A DNA stretch of 10,313 nt, taken from assembly GCA_035693805.1 (NCBI GenBank), contig DASSGA010000089.1:1-10313 (forward strand). Direction: 5' to 3'. A program made the translations under genes and the position numbers. The DNA is from Kaftiobacterium sp035693805. Lineage in GTDB: Bacteria; Sysuimicrobiota; Sysuimicrobiia; Sysuimicrobiales; Kaftiobacteriaceae. The notes beneath the pieces are model-generated. The model had not been told where the DNA came from and made no database searches. It worked only from the letters and a program-made list of their open reading frames with translations. Position 1 is the first letter of the stretch. Each line of letters starts with the position of its first letter. Below, in pieces: positions 1 through 6,772 of the stretch.

Positions 1-2
1 GC

Positions 3-146
3 ATCGACGAGGTGTGGATCTCCGTGGAGTCGAGAGGCCCTGCGGCATCGTGCGCCGCCCGCCGCGGGTTCCACACGGACGTTGACGACGGGTGGCGGCA
101 GATCCGTCGGGTGGGCCCGTCGACCGCCGGGCAGGGGGGCATCTGA
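3..146 (+). CDS. 3' end of an unidentified gene (partial)
   Basis: The frame beginning at base 3 is open from the window edge to a TGA at 144-146. It reads as about 47 residues beginning IDEVWISVES. About nine tenths of its codons end in G or C, as in the confirmed genes here; the other two plus frames do not show this bias. I therefore take it as the true coding frame. No family is recognisable from this tail. Its stop lies one base before the GTG start of the MFS exporter, so the two genes are probably cotranscribed and translationally coupled. The call rests on codon bias and on the tight junction, not on homology. Confidence 0.5.
   Translation: MDEVWISVESRGPAASCAARRGFHTDVDDGWRQIRRVGPSTAGQGGI
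133..139 (+). promoter_or_regulatory. Ribosome binding site of the MFS exporter
   Basis: The purine run AGGGGGG lies eight bases before the GTG at 148. The in-frame ATG at 82 would add 22 low-complexity, Gly/Arg-rich residues and would overlap the upstream frame. This site therefore decides for the GTG start. Confidence 0.55.
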
Positions 147-147
147 C

Positions 148-1395
148 GTGAGCGACGCCGCGACCCTGCCGGGAGCGGCCCCGGCCGCCCGCATCTCGCT
201 CGCCGCACCCCTGGGCGTGCGCAACTTCCGCACCCTGTGGCTTGGGCAGAGCATCTCTCTGGTCGGGGACGAGTTCAAGTTTGTCGCCCTGTCCTGGCTC
301 GTGCTCTCGCTGACTGGCCGCCCCGGCGCGCTCGGCAGCGTCCTGATGTTGCTGGCGATCCCGCGGGCGATGCTGATGCTCGCCGGCGGCGTGGCCAGCG
401 ATCGACTCCGCCCCAGGACGGTCATGCTCTTCTCCGACGCGTCTCGCGCGCTGGTCGTGGGCGCGATCGGTGTCCTCACCCTCACGGAGCACATCGCAAT
501 GCCGCACCTGTATGTCCTGGCGCTGCTGTTTGGCATCGTGCAGGCGTTCTTCTTCCCGGCCGCGGCGGCATTCACACCGGAGCTGGTGGAGCGGACACTG
601 CTGCCGACCGCCAATGCCGTCAACCAGATGACCAATCAGATCGTGCTGATCGGAGCGCCGGTGCTCGCCGGATTCGCGATTGCGGCGGTGGGCAGCGCGG
701 GCGGCTTCTTCGTCGATGCCGTGAGCTTCCTGATCTCGGCGGCGTTCCTGCTGCTGATCAAGCCCGGTCCGCGTCCGGACCGTCCCGTGGCCCAGAATGC
801 GTGGCGGGACCTGGTCGAGGGATTCACCGTGGTGCGGCGCGACCCGGTGCTGCTGGCCATGATCGCGATGGCGTCGGTGTTCTCGTTCGGCTACGCGGGC
901 GCCACGTACGTGGGGCTTCCGGTGCTGGTCAAAGGACCGCTCGGCGCGGGACCTCGCGAGCTGGGGGTGCTCTTCGCCGCCTCCGGATTGGGCGCGTTGA
1001 TCGGTGGCCTCATCGGCGGGACGATGCGCGTCCGCCGGCGCGGCCTGGTCGGCGTCACCCTCATCGGAGCGGTCGGCGCGCTGCTCGCCGCCGTGTCGCT
1101 CGCGCAGACGGTGTGGCAGGGCGCGGTGCTGCTGTTCGGCAGCGGGGCGCTGCTGGCCTGGATCGGAATCACGTATATCACCATGATCCAGCACCGCGCC
1201 GAGCGGGCCTACATGGGTCGCGTGATGGGGATGCTGATGTTCGGGATCTACGGGCTCTACCCGTTCTCGTACGGGCTGGCCGGGTGGATCTCGCAGGCCG
1301 GCGGTGTGCGGCTGCTCTTCATCCTCGGCGGCGGGCTGATCCTCGCCTCCGCCATGCTCGGTGTCAGCGTCAGAGAACTCCGCGCGCTGGACTGA
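148..1395 (+). CDS. MFS family exporter (MFS_3 / EntS-like)
   Basis: This is a 415-residue integral membrane protein of the major facilitator superfamily, probably a proton-driven exporter of a small molecule or drug. A cytoplasmic N-terminal tail ends in RNFRTLWLGQ. The first helix follows and carries the GDEF signature (residues 40-43) typical of the MFS_3/enterobactin-exporter branch. A motif-A-like loop GGVASDRLRPR sits at residues 80-90, followed by DASRAL, the usual loop between helices 2 and 3. Hydrophobic stretches continue to about residue 410, and the length suits 12 helices. A cytoplasmic stretch rich in Pro/Arg after residue 205 (KPGPRPDRPV) fits the central loop between the two halves. 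The GTG start is chosen from the Shine-Dalgarno sequence at 133-139. The substrate cannot be told from sequence. The 126-residue membrane protein follows after 44 bases. Confidence 0.88.
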   Translation: MSDAATLPGAAPAARISLAAPLGVRNFRTLWLGQSISLVGDEFKFVALSWLVLSLTGRPGALGSVLMLLAIPRAMLMLAGGVASDRLRPRTVMLFSDASRALVVGAIGVLTLTEHIAMPHLYVLALLFGIVQAFFFPAAAAFTPELVERTLLPTANAVNQMTNQIVLIGAPVLAGFAIAAVGSAGGFFVDAVSFLISAAFLLLIKPGPRPDRPVAQNAWRDLVEGFTVVRRDPVLLAMIAMASVFSFGYAGATYVGLPVLVKGPLGAGPRELGVLFAASGLGALIGGLIGGTMRVRRRGLVGVTLIGAVGALLAAVSLAQTVWQGAVLLFGSGALLAWIGITYITMIQHRAERAYMGRVMGMLMFGIYGLYPFSYGLAGWISQAGGVRLLFILGGGLILASAMLGVSVRELRALD

Positions 1396-1439
1396 CCGGT
1401 CTCCGGCGAGCGGTGAATCAGGCAAGGGAGGAACGTGCC

Positions 1440-1819
1440 ATGCACGACGTGCGGACGTCAGGGACTCCGGATGGCGGGAAGGTCGCTTTGAACAAGCGTA
1501 TCGAGGACATCGGCTGGGGACTGCTCCTGATCATCACGGCAGCGCCTTCTTGATGCCGGGGTGGGAGGTGCCGTGGGCGGCCTGGCTGGTGGGTGTCGGG
1601 ATCGTCATGCTCGGCCTCAACGCCGCGAGGTACCTGAACGGCATCAGGCTCAGAGGGTTCACGATGATCCTGGGTGTGCTGGCGCTCGCCGCCGGGTTGG
1701 GAAACTTCGCCGGGGTGGACCTCGAGCTGCCGCTCTTCTCGGCGCTGCTCATCCTGTTGGGAGCAGGCATCATCCTCAAGCCATTGATTGAACGCGACCT
1801 GCCATCGTCGAGGCGCTGA
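1440..1819 (+). pseudogene. Small four-helix membrane protein, frameshifted
   Basis: An ATG at 1440 preceded by GGGAGGAAC opens a frame reading to IEDIGWGLLLIIT and stops at 1551-1553. The continuation GSAFLMPGWEVPWAAWL lies in another frame from base 1538 and runs to TGA at 1817-1819. One extra G in the GG at 1538-1539 would join both parts into a 126-residue protein. The joined product would have four helices in two pairs (roughly residues 23-40, 45-62, 73-90 and 97-115) and resembles the membrane part of LiaF/DUF5668-type proteins. A TTG at 1488 after GGGAAGG is an alternative start. Both halves keep strong G/C bias at third positions, so the lesion is either very recent or an assembly error. 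Its position behind the MFS gene suggests one operon. Function is unknown. Confidence 0.68.
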
Positions 1820-1835
1820 CCAGCTCACCCGACGT

Positions 1836-1856
1836 GCAGCGGGCGCTGCGTCTTTG
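1836..1856 (+). terminator. Possible weak hairpin terminator
   Basis: The arms GCAGC (1836-1840) and GCTGC (1845-1849) enclose GGGC and are followed by GTCTTT. It lies 17 bases after the stop of the frameshifted membrane protein and 43 bases before the lipoprotein start. The stem is short and the T run is only three bases, so this may not terminate transcription. Confidence 0.2.
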
Positions 1857-1898
1857 CCGGGGGCTGCGCGGGAAGTCTACCAGTGAGGTGACGATCCC

Positions 1899-2504
1899 GT
1901 GAAGCGGCGTGTCGTGGCGCTCGTCGTGGCGATCTGGCTCGTGGCGACCGGATGCCAGACCGTGACCGTGCAGGTTCCCCCTGAGGCCGACCTGCAGGGG
2001 ATCAAGACCGTGGCCGTCATGGCGGCCGACATGCCCAACGACCCCGCGCCCGTGGGCGTGCTGCTCCGCAGCGAGGCCTCCTCCCGCATCCGCCGGCTCC
2101 TGCCGACCTTGACGCTGGTCGAGCCGACGGCCGGCTCCGACGCGGTACTTCGCATGACCGTGGTCCGCCACACCATCAGCTCGGTGGCGATCCGCGTCTA
2201 CGTCGACCCGCAGACTGGACAGGTGAGTTGTTCGGCCTGGCAGATCGCCTCGCTGCTTGTGGATGCCGCGGTCAACACTGGGGAGACCATCCGCTGGCAA
2301 GGCATCCTGGAGGCGGCCCGCCGGATCGATCTGCCGTGCGTGCGACGGAACGTGGCCGTCATCCCCGCGGTCTCCCCGGCCTCGACGGACCCGCGGCTCG
2401 TCCGGGACGTCGTCGACGATCTGGGTCGCCGCCTCGCCGGTTACGCGCGCCGGGAGATTCGCGCCCTGCCGCCGTCGGCGCCGGCGCCAACCCAGGATCC
2501 CTGA
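1899..2504 (+). CDS. Exported lipoprotein of unknown function
   Basis: This is a 201-residue protein with a classical lipoprotein signal: KRR at residues 2-4, a hydrophobic stretch, then VATGC with the lipidation Cys19. It should be anchored to a membrane outside the cytoplasm. The mature part begins with a strand-helix pattern (IKTVAVMAADMP, then an amphipathic helix, then LTLVEP and VLRMTVVRH). This recalls the alpha/beta fold of LpoB/CsgG- or DUF4136-like lipoproteins, but I do not see a family-defining motif. Cys111 and Cys147 could form a disulfide. The tail is Pro/Ala-rich (PPSAPAPTQDP). The GTG start is supported by GAGGTGA seven bases upstream. Its stop is six bases from the stop of the convergent protease gene. 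The lipoprotein call is firm; any function would be a guess. Confidence 0.75.
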   Translation: MKRRVVALVVAIWLVATGCQTVTVQVPPEADLQGIKTVAVMAADMPNDPAPVGVLLRSEASSRIRRLLPTLTLVEPTAGSDAVLRMTVVRHTISSVAIRVYVDPQTGQVSCSAWQIASLLVDAAVNTGETIRWQGILEAARRIDLPCVRRNVAVIPAVSPASTDPRLVRDVVDDLGRRLAGYARREIRALPPSAPAPTQDP

Positions 2505-2510
2505 CAGATT

Positions 2511-3146
2511 CTACTTCAGGAAGTTCCGGCAGGCCCGCAGCGCGGTGGCGGCGGGGAAGGCGATGCTGTAGTTCTCACTGCGGTTGGACGCGACGAAGAT
2601 CCCCACGACTTCGCCTTTGCGGTTGAGCACGGGCGCGCCGCTTGCCCCCTGGTGGAGGGCCGGCTTGAAGACGATCATCGGGGAGCGGATCCTCCGCCCG
2701 CCGAGGATGGCCGATGCGATGACGTGCGTGACGCGTCCGCTGGCGACGGTCCAGCGGCGCCCGGGATAGCCTCCCACACGGATGGGCTCGCCCACGGACG
2801 GCGTCTTCGACGACAGGATGTAGTAGGGCGTCCCTTGCGGCAACGCGGCCTTGACGACGGCGAGGTCCTCGTCGCGGGTCCGGCACACCGGCCGCGCCTT
2901 CACCGGCGTACCCTTCGGGAGCCGGACTTCCATCGTGTTCCCCACCACGTGCTTCGCCGTGAGGATCGTGGAGGGACCGACGACCACGCCCGTCCCATAC
3001 TTGTTCAGGGCGGTGCCTTTCGAGACGAGCATCGGGATCCCGCGACGATCGAGGCTGCGCAGGGCGGTCTGCGCCGCGAGGACGGGCACGGCCACCGCCC
3101 CCACCAGCAGGAGGCACATCGCGATCCGTCTGAGTGGAAGGTGCAT
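2511..3146 (-). CDS. Secreted trypsin-like serine protease (S1 family)
   Basis: This is a 211-residue protein with a Sec-type signal peptide (MHLPLRR, a hydrophobic core, and cleavage near VLA-A at residues 24-25). It is a compact chymotrypsin-fold protease of the HtrA/S1C type without a PDZ domain. The catalytic triad is readable: His66 in ILTAKHVV, Asp94 in DEDLAVVK and Ser169 in HQGASGAPVLN. The nucleophile motif is GASGAP rather than the usual GNSGGP. The following strand GEVVGIFVAS is typical. Its likely role is cleavage of misfolded or specific extracytoplasmic proteins. The ATG at 3146 is chosen because it opens directly into the signal peptide; a longer frame reaching upstream is Arg/Pro-rich and implausible. 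The gene is divergent from the HAD phosphatase and convergent with the lipoprotein. Confidence 0.82.
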   Translation of the reverse strand: MHLPLRRIAMCLLLVGAVAVPVLAAQTALRSLDRRGIPMLVSKGTALNKYGTGVVVGPSTILTAKHVVGNTMEVRLPKGTPVKARPVCRTRDEDLAVVKAALPQGTPYYILSSKTPSVGEPIRVGGYPGRRWTVASGRVTHVIASAILGGRRIRSPMIVFKPALHQGASGAPVLNRKGEVVGIFVASNRSENYSIAFPAATALRACRNFLK

Positions 3147-3280
3147 GGGGTCCCACCGCGTAGCATGCCCCAGCAGTGGGCGAAGGAGGCGACGACGCAA
3201 CGGTTGTGTAGACCCGCCCCGATCCTGATCTGGTCGCCGCTGCCGCTGTGGCATGCGCGCGCGCCGGCGCGGGCGACGAG
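3147..3280. promoter_or_regulatory. Divergent intergenic region, protease / HAD
   Basis: These 134 bases separate two divergent starts and should hold both promoters. I find no convincing -35/-10 pair on either strand. A short alternating GC tract (3251-3264) precedes the HAD start. The HAD gene has no clear Shine-Dalgarno sequence here. Confidence 0.3.
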
Positions 3281-3988
3281 ATGATAAGGGCCGTGCTCTT
3301 CGACCTTGACGGCACGCTGCTGCATGTCGACACGGCCCAGTTCGTCGAGGCCTACGTGCGGCTGCTCGCCCGCTCGTTCGCCGCTCGGATCCCACCCGAC
3401 CTGTTCGTCCGGCACCTCCTGGTGGCCACGCAGGCCATGATGGCGGATCGCGATCCCTCGCGGACGAACCGGGAGGTCTTCGCGGCGAGTTTCTATCCAC
3501 CGCTGGGACTCACGGAGGAGGGGATGGCGCCCCACCTCGCCGAGTTCTACGCGCGCGAGTATCCGGCGCTGCGCGCGCTCACACGGCCGGACCCACTCGC
3601 CCGCCGCGCGGTCGGGGCGGCCCTCGAGCGCGGGCTCGACGCGGTCATCGCCACGCAGCCCATCTTCCCGGAGACGGCCATCCGCCAGCGCCTGGAGTGG
3701 GCGGGCATCGCGGACCTGCCCTTCGCGCACGTCACGAGCTACGAGACGGCGCACTTCTGCAAACCCCATCCGGAGTACTTCCTGGAGATCGCGGCGGTGA
3801 TCGGGAAGGGGCCCGAGGAGTGTCTGATGGCCGGCAACGACGCGACGCATGACGCCGCCGCCGTCCGGACGGGGATGCAGGCCTACCTCGTCACGGACCA
3901 TCTCATCGGGGGGGCGGTCTTGCGCGGGGGCGTCCACCACCGCGGCACCCTGGCCGACCTCGCCAAGTTCCTGACCGTGGTCACGTAG
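3281..3988 (+). CDS. HAD-superfamily hydrolase (phosphatase-like)
   Basis: This is a 235-residue cytoplasmic haloacid dehalogenase-fold hydrolase. All four motifs are present. The DLDGT motif carries nucleophile Asp8 and acid/base Asp10. Motif II is VIATQ with Thr125. Motif III is CKPHPEYF with Lys161. Motif IV is AGNDATHD with Asp187 and Asp191 for Mg2+. The helical insert between motifs I and II (about residues 15-105) is a C1-type cap, as in phosphoglycolate phosphatase and nucleotidase-like members. The substrate is probably a phosphorylated small metabolite, but sequence does not identify it. The ATG at 3281 puts the first motif at the usual distance from the N terminus. The gene lies 43 bases upstream of pyrE on the same strand, so it is probably in the same transcript, which may hint at a nucleotide-related substrate. 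Confidence 0.87.
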   Translation: MIRAVLFDLDGTLLHVDTAQFVEAYVRLLARSFAARIPPDLFVRHLLVATQAMMADRDPSRTNREVFAASFYPPLGLTEEGMAPHLAEFYAREYPALRALTRPDPLARRAVGAALERGLDAVIATQPIFPETAIRQRLEWAGIADLPFAHVTSYETAHFCKPHPEYFLEIAAVIGKGPEECLMAGNDATHDAAAVRTGMQAYLVTDHLIGGAVLRGGVHHRGTLADLAKFLTVVT

Positions 3989-4031
3989 ATCCACGGGAAG
4001 GCCCTCGCCGCCTGCGTGCGAAGAAGTCAGC

Positions 4032-4604
4032 ATGCGCGCCGATGAGGTCCGCGCGATCCTCGAGGCGGCGGGGGCCGTGCGCGCCGGGCATTTCCGCCTG
4101 ACCTCGGGGCTGCACAGCGATCTCTTCCTCCTCTGCGCCCTGGTGATGCAGCATCCCGAGCGCGCGGCGGCGCTGGCCGAAGCGATGGCCGAGCCCTACC
4201 GCGGTGAGCGCGTCGACGCGGTCATCGGGCCGGCGGTCGGGGGCATCATCCTGGCGTACGAGGTGGCCCGTCACCTCGCCGCCCGGGCGATCTTCGCGGA
4301 AAAGAACGCGGGTGGGGCGATGGTGCTCCGGCGCGGGTTCACGCTCGTTCCCGGGGAGCGCGTGCTGGTGATCGAGGATGCCCTCACCACCGGCGGCTCG
4401 ATCCGAAAGGTGATCGACGTGGTCCGCGCCGCGAGGGCGAAGGTCGTCGGCGCGGCGGTCCTGGTCGACCGCTCGGGAGGGCGGGTGGATCTCGGGGTGC
4501 CGGTCCGATCGCTGCTCACGCTGGAGGTCAACGCATGGGAGCCAGGGCAGTGCCCCCTCTGCCGAGCGGGGGTGCCCCTGATCGAGCCGAAGGAACCGCC
4601 TTAA
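4032..4604 (+). CDS. pyrE: Orotate phosphoribosyltransferase, Thermus-family type
   Basis: This 190-residue enzyme transfers orotate onto PRPP to give orotidine 5'-phosphate and pyrophosphate, the fifth step of de novo pyrimidine synthesis. The PRPP-binding motif is VLVIEDALTTGGS (residues 111-123). The N-terminal GHFRLTSGLHSD (19-30) matches the substrate-binding segment of the family. GPAVGGIILAYEVAR (67-81) and FAEKNAGG (88-95) match the short-loop form. The long Lys/Lys/His catalytic loop of the enterobacterial enzyme is not visible. The C-terminal WEPGQCPLCRAGVPL, with Cys174 and Cys177, is characteristic of the short Thermus-type enzymes. No other pyrimidine gene lies in the window. The start ATG has only a weak purine-rich stretch (AAGAAG) before it. 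The stop overlaps that of the convergent PD40 protein. Confidence 0.93.
   Translation: MRADEVRAILEAAGAVRAGHFRLTSGLHSDLFLLCALVMQHPERAAALAEAMAEPYRGERVDAVIGPAVGGIILAYEVARHLAARAIFAEKNAGGAMVLRRGFTLVPGERVLVIEDALTTGGSIRKVIDVVRAARAKVVGAAVLVDRSGGRVDLGVPVRSLLTLEVNAWEPGQCPLCRAGVPLIEPKEPP
4601..4604. other. Shared convergent stop codons (TTAA)
   Basis: The palindrome TTAA supplies the TAA of pyrE (4602-4604) on the plus strand and the TAA of the PD40 protein (4603-4601) on the minus strand. No space remains for a terminator between them, so any terminator must lie inside the opposing coding sequence. Confidence 0.85.
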
Positions 4605-5662
4605 GGCTGCCAGGCGATGACCGGTCCCATGCTGAGATCTCCGGCGGCCTCGCCCAGACGCTGTCGGTTAGTACCGTCCGCCCGCATCACGTACAGGCCG
4701 AGCCCACGCTCATCCGCCCCAAGGAACGCGAGCCACCGCCCGTCGCGTGACCACACCGGCAGCATGTTGGCGCCGCCGGACGTCAGGCGCCGGAGCGCTG
4801 TGCCGCCGCTCTTCATGACGTAGATCTGCGAATCGCCAACACGCGCCACGACGAACGCGATGCGTCTCCCATCCGGCGACCATGCCGGCGCGTAGCCGGT
4901 CGACAGGCGCCGCGGTTCTCCGCCGGTGCGGTCGACGATCAGGATCTGCTGCTCGGCCCGTCCCACGCGCGTCACGAAGGCGATCCGCGTTCCATCGGGC
5001 GACCAAGCGGGGTGGAGCATGCCCGGCCGCAACAGGACGCCGACCGGCTCGACCGTCTTCGCCCCCCGCCCGTATGCGTTGCCGACGTACACGTCCCCTC
5101 GACTGAGCTGCCGTTGCTCGGTCCCGTCCGCGCGCATCACGAACAGTTGGGGCACCACCCCGCCCCGGGTCGAGACGAAGGCGATCCAGCGCCCGTCGGG
5201 AGACCACACGGGTACGGTGCTGCGCCCCGGCGGACCGGTCAGGCGCCGCGTGAGGCGTCCATCCGGATCCATCTCGTAGATCTGCTCGTCAACGCCGTTC
5301 CGCCGGACGTAGAGGACGTGCCGGCCGTCCGGAGACCAGGCCGGAAAGACGTGGTCCCCGTCGCCCGAGGTGAGGCGGCGGCTGCGGCTGCCGTCGGTGT
5401 TCACCACATAGATGTGCCAGGGGCCGCTCCGGGTCGCGGCGGCGTAGACGAGGCGCCGCCCGTCCGGGGACCAGCCAGGAGAATGCGCGATGATCCCGCG
5501 CGCGGTGACGGCCGCAAGCGTGCCGCCAATCGTGGCGATCGAGATCCGCATCTCCCCGCCCTCGGACGAGACGAATGCGAGACGGGACGCGGGAGCGGCC
5601 ACAGCGGCTGCGGTCATAACGAGGCATGCGGTGAGCGATGCGGGGAGCAGCCAAGAGCGCAT
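4601..5662 (-). CDS. Exported TolB-like PD40 beta-propeller protein
   Basis: This is a 353-residue protein with a signal peptide (MRSWLLPASL, a hydrophobic core, cleavage near residue 23). The rest is a beta-propeller with six PD40 repeats. Each repeat is marked by a WSPDG-type turn followed by hydrophobic strands: Trp64, Trp109, Trp153, Trp220, Trp261 and Trp305 (the last is WSRDG). Between turns, strands such as IYVVNTDGS, LFVMRADGT and LYVMRADGT alternate with RRLTSG-type loops, as in the propeller of TolB. TolB's N-terminal domain is absent, so this is a stand-alone propeller, likely a periplasmic or cell-surface binding scaffold. A 30-residue insert between blades three and four (about 187-216) breaks the repeat spacing. 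GTGGGAT upstream is the likely ribosome binding site. It is the last of four minus-strand genes; the gap to the previous one is 116 bases. Confidence 0.85.
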   Translation of the reverse strand: MRSWLLPASLTACLVMTAAAVAAPASRLAFVSSEGGEMRISIATIGGTLAAVTARGIIAHSPGWSPDGRRLVYAAATRSGPWHIYVVNTDGSRSRRLTSGDGDHVFPAWSPDGRHVLYVRRNGVDEQIYEMDPDGRLTRRLTGPPGRSTVPVWSPDGRWIAFVSTRGGVVPQLFVMRADGTEQRQLSRGDVYVGNAYGRGAKTVEPVGVLLRPGMLHPAWSPDGTRIAFVTRVGRAEQQILIVDRTGGEPRRLSTGYAPAWSPDGRRIAFVVARVGDSQIYVMKSGGTALRRLTSGGANMLPVWSRDGRWLAFLGADERGLGLYVMRADGTNRQRLGEAAGDLSMGPVIAWQP

Positions 5663-5778
5663 GGCTATCCCACATCATAGCCGGTGCCGCGGGGAAAAGG
5701 GGCTGTTGACACCGCACATGGTCTTCCTTTGGAACACCCCGATCACCAAGTGGTAGCGATCGTCGCGTCCGGGCGCGG
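5663..5778 (-). other. Intergenic gap between two exported-protein genes
   Basis: These 116 bases lie between two minus-strand genes. An imperfect inverted repeat (GATC plus ACCA/TGGT arms, 5741-5761) follows the stop of the upstream gene but lacks a T run. A TATGAT on the minus strand (5679-5674) lies too close to the downstream start, without a matching -35, to be called a promoter. Confidence 0.3.
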
Positions 5779-6729
5779 CTAGTCGCCGAGGACGCTCACG
5801 AGCTCGGGGGCGGTGAGGTCGCTGACCCGCCGCCCCCGAAGTGCGTCGGGGAGCGCGAGCCGGCGGAACCGCACGTATTCGAAAACAGCGCGGAGATCGG
5901 GAGTGCCCTCCGGCGGCCGCACAGTCCTGCTGTTGAAGTTCTTGAACGGCGCTTCGGCGGAGAGGCCGTCGTACTTTTCGCGGATCGTGGTCCAGTCGGT
6001 CATTGCCGTGATGCCCACCTGCACGGCCCGGCCGCCGAGCGCGGGCACGTCGATCAGCCCCGGCCGCATCCCGCCGAACCGGCCGAGCACCCCCCGGCTC
6101 TCGAGGTGGGTGACGACCCAGCCGCCGTCCTCGAACCGGTGGAGGAGCACGAACGACGTGCCGATCCGGGCGACACGCATCTCGACCCATCCCGCCCGGC
6201 CCGTTCGCCACTCCAGCGCGGACCGGCCGTTCGTCGTTACCGTGGTTTCGAGCGCGGGACCCCGACCGCCCGGACCTGAGGCGAGGCCTGCGGTGAACGA
6301 GAGGTAGGTCTCGTCCTCGGGCTTCCAGGTTTCCGCGCTTCCCGCGCGCGCCTGCCGGATCATCAACCCTGCGAGCGACCCCTCCACGTCAGGAAACTCC
6401 CGCTGCCGTCCGGTCGTCCGAAGCCGGGTGGCAACGACGAAGTCGCCGGTGACGTCCTTAAAGAGGAAGGGGGCGCGGAACCCGGCGTACCAGACGCTGG
6501 TCAGGGGCTGGATGAAGAGGTGGCCGCGGACCGTCGTATCGACGTCCACGACCTCGATCTGGCTCGGCCAGCCTTCGACGGCGTCGTGGCGTTTCCACTG
6601 TGGGAGGCGAGGGGCGTCATCGAATTCATCACTCAGGGCGACCAGGTCGTCGCCCTGCGCGGACGCCGCGGGCGCGAGCAGCAGCGGGAGGACGCTGAGA
6701 GCAAGGATGAAGCGGCGCAGGAACATCAT
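5779..6729 (-). CDS. Exported DUF1349/concanavalin-like protein
   Basis: This is a 316-residue protein with a clear signal peptide: MMFLRRF, a Leu/Pro-rich core, and cleavage after ASA at residue 24. The mature protein starts with LSDEFDD and APRLPQWKRHD. It continues with GHLFIQPLTSVWYAG, FKDVTGDFVVATRLRT and GLMIRQAR. That is the pattern of beta-sandwich DUF1349/beta-xylosidase-C-like concanavalin domains, which often read 'DxFD...W' followed by 'GDF.v..r'. It probably binds or acts on a carbohydrate or surface polymer outside the cell; no catalytic residues can be assigned. The last 40 residues (EYVRFRRLALPDAL) are outside the recognisable sandwich. The start codons ATG ATG at 6729 and 6726 are both possible. 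Its neighbours are the PD40 propeller and the small membrane protein on the same strand. The family call is by overall pattern. Confidence 0.65.
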   Translation of the reverse strand: MMFLRRFILALSVLPLLLAPAASAQGDDLVALSDEFDDAPRLPQWKRHDAVEGWPSQIEVVDVDTTVRGHLFIQPLTSVWYAGFRAPFLFKDVTGDFVVATRLRTTGRQREFPDVEGSLAGLMIRQARAGSAETWKPEDETYLSFTAGLASGPGGRGPALETTVTTNGRSALEWRTGRAGWVEMRVARIGTSFVLLHRFEDGGWVVTHLESRGVLGRFGGMRPGLIDVPALGGRAVQVGITAMTDWTTIREKYDGLSAEAPFKNFNSRTVRPPEGTPDLRAVFEYVRFRRLALPDALRGRRVSDLTAPELVSVLGD

Positions 6730-6772
6730 GGTCCGATGACGGTGCCTTCCAGAATCGTGACGCGTGTCCTGC

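Noticed and set aside
1536..1553. Programmed -1 ribosomal frameshift in the small membrane protein
   Set aside because: No X-XXY-YYZ slippery sequence or stable downstream structure is visible at the junction; a lost G is the simpler explanation.
3251..3264. Alternating purine-pyrimidine GC tract as a Z-DNA regulatory element
   Set aside because: At fourteen bases in very GC-rich DNA this is expected by chance.
2511..3500. Long N-terminal extension of the protease frame upstream of 3146
   Set aside because: The added residues are Arg/Pro-rich and overlap the true HAD gene; the signal peptide begins at the ATG at 3146.
3005..4033. A 342-residue minus-strand open frame opposite the HAD gene
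   Set aside because: Low-complexity Arg/Gly/His-rich product; it overlaps the HAD gene with all four motifs intact. It is a shadow of high-GC coding sequence.
4737..5480. Recurrent short DNA repeats around GTCxGGxGACCA spaced irregularly
   Set aside because: These are the minus-strand codons for the WSPDG turns of the PD40 blades, not a CRISPR array or intergenic repeats.
5674..5679. TATGAT on the minus strand as a -10 box for the PD40 gene
   Set aside because: It would leave a leader of about five bases, removing the GTGGGAT ribosome binding site, and no -35 element sits at suitable spacing.
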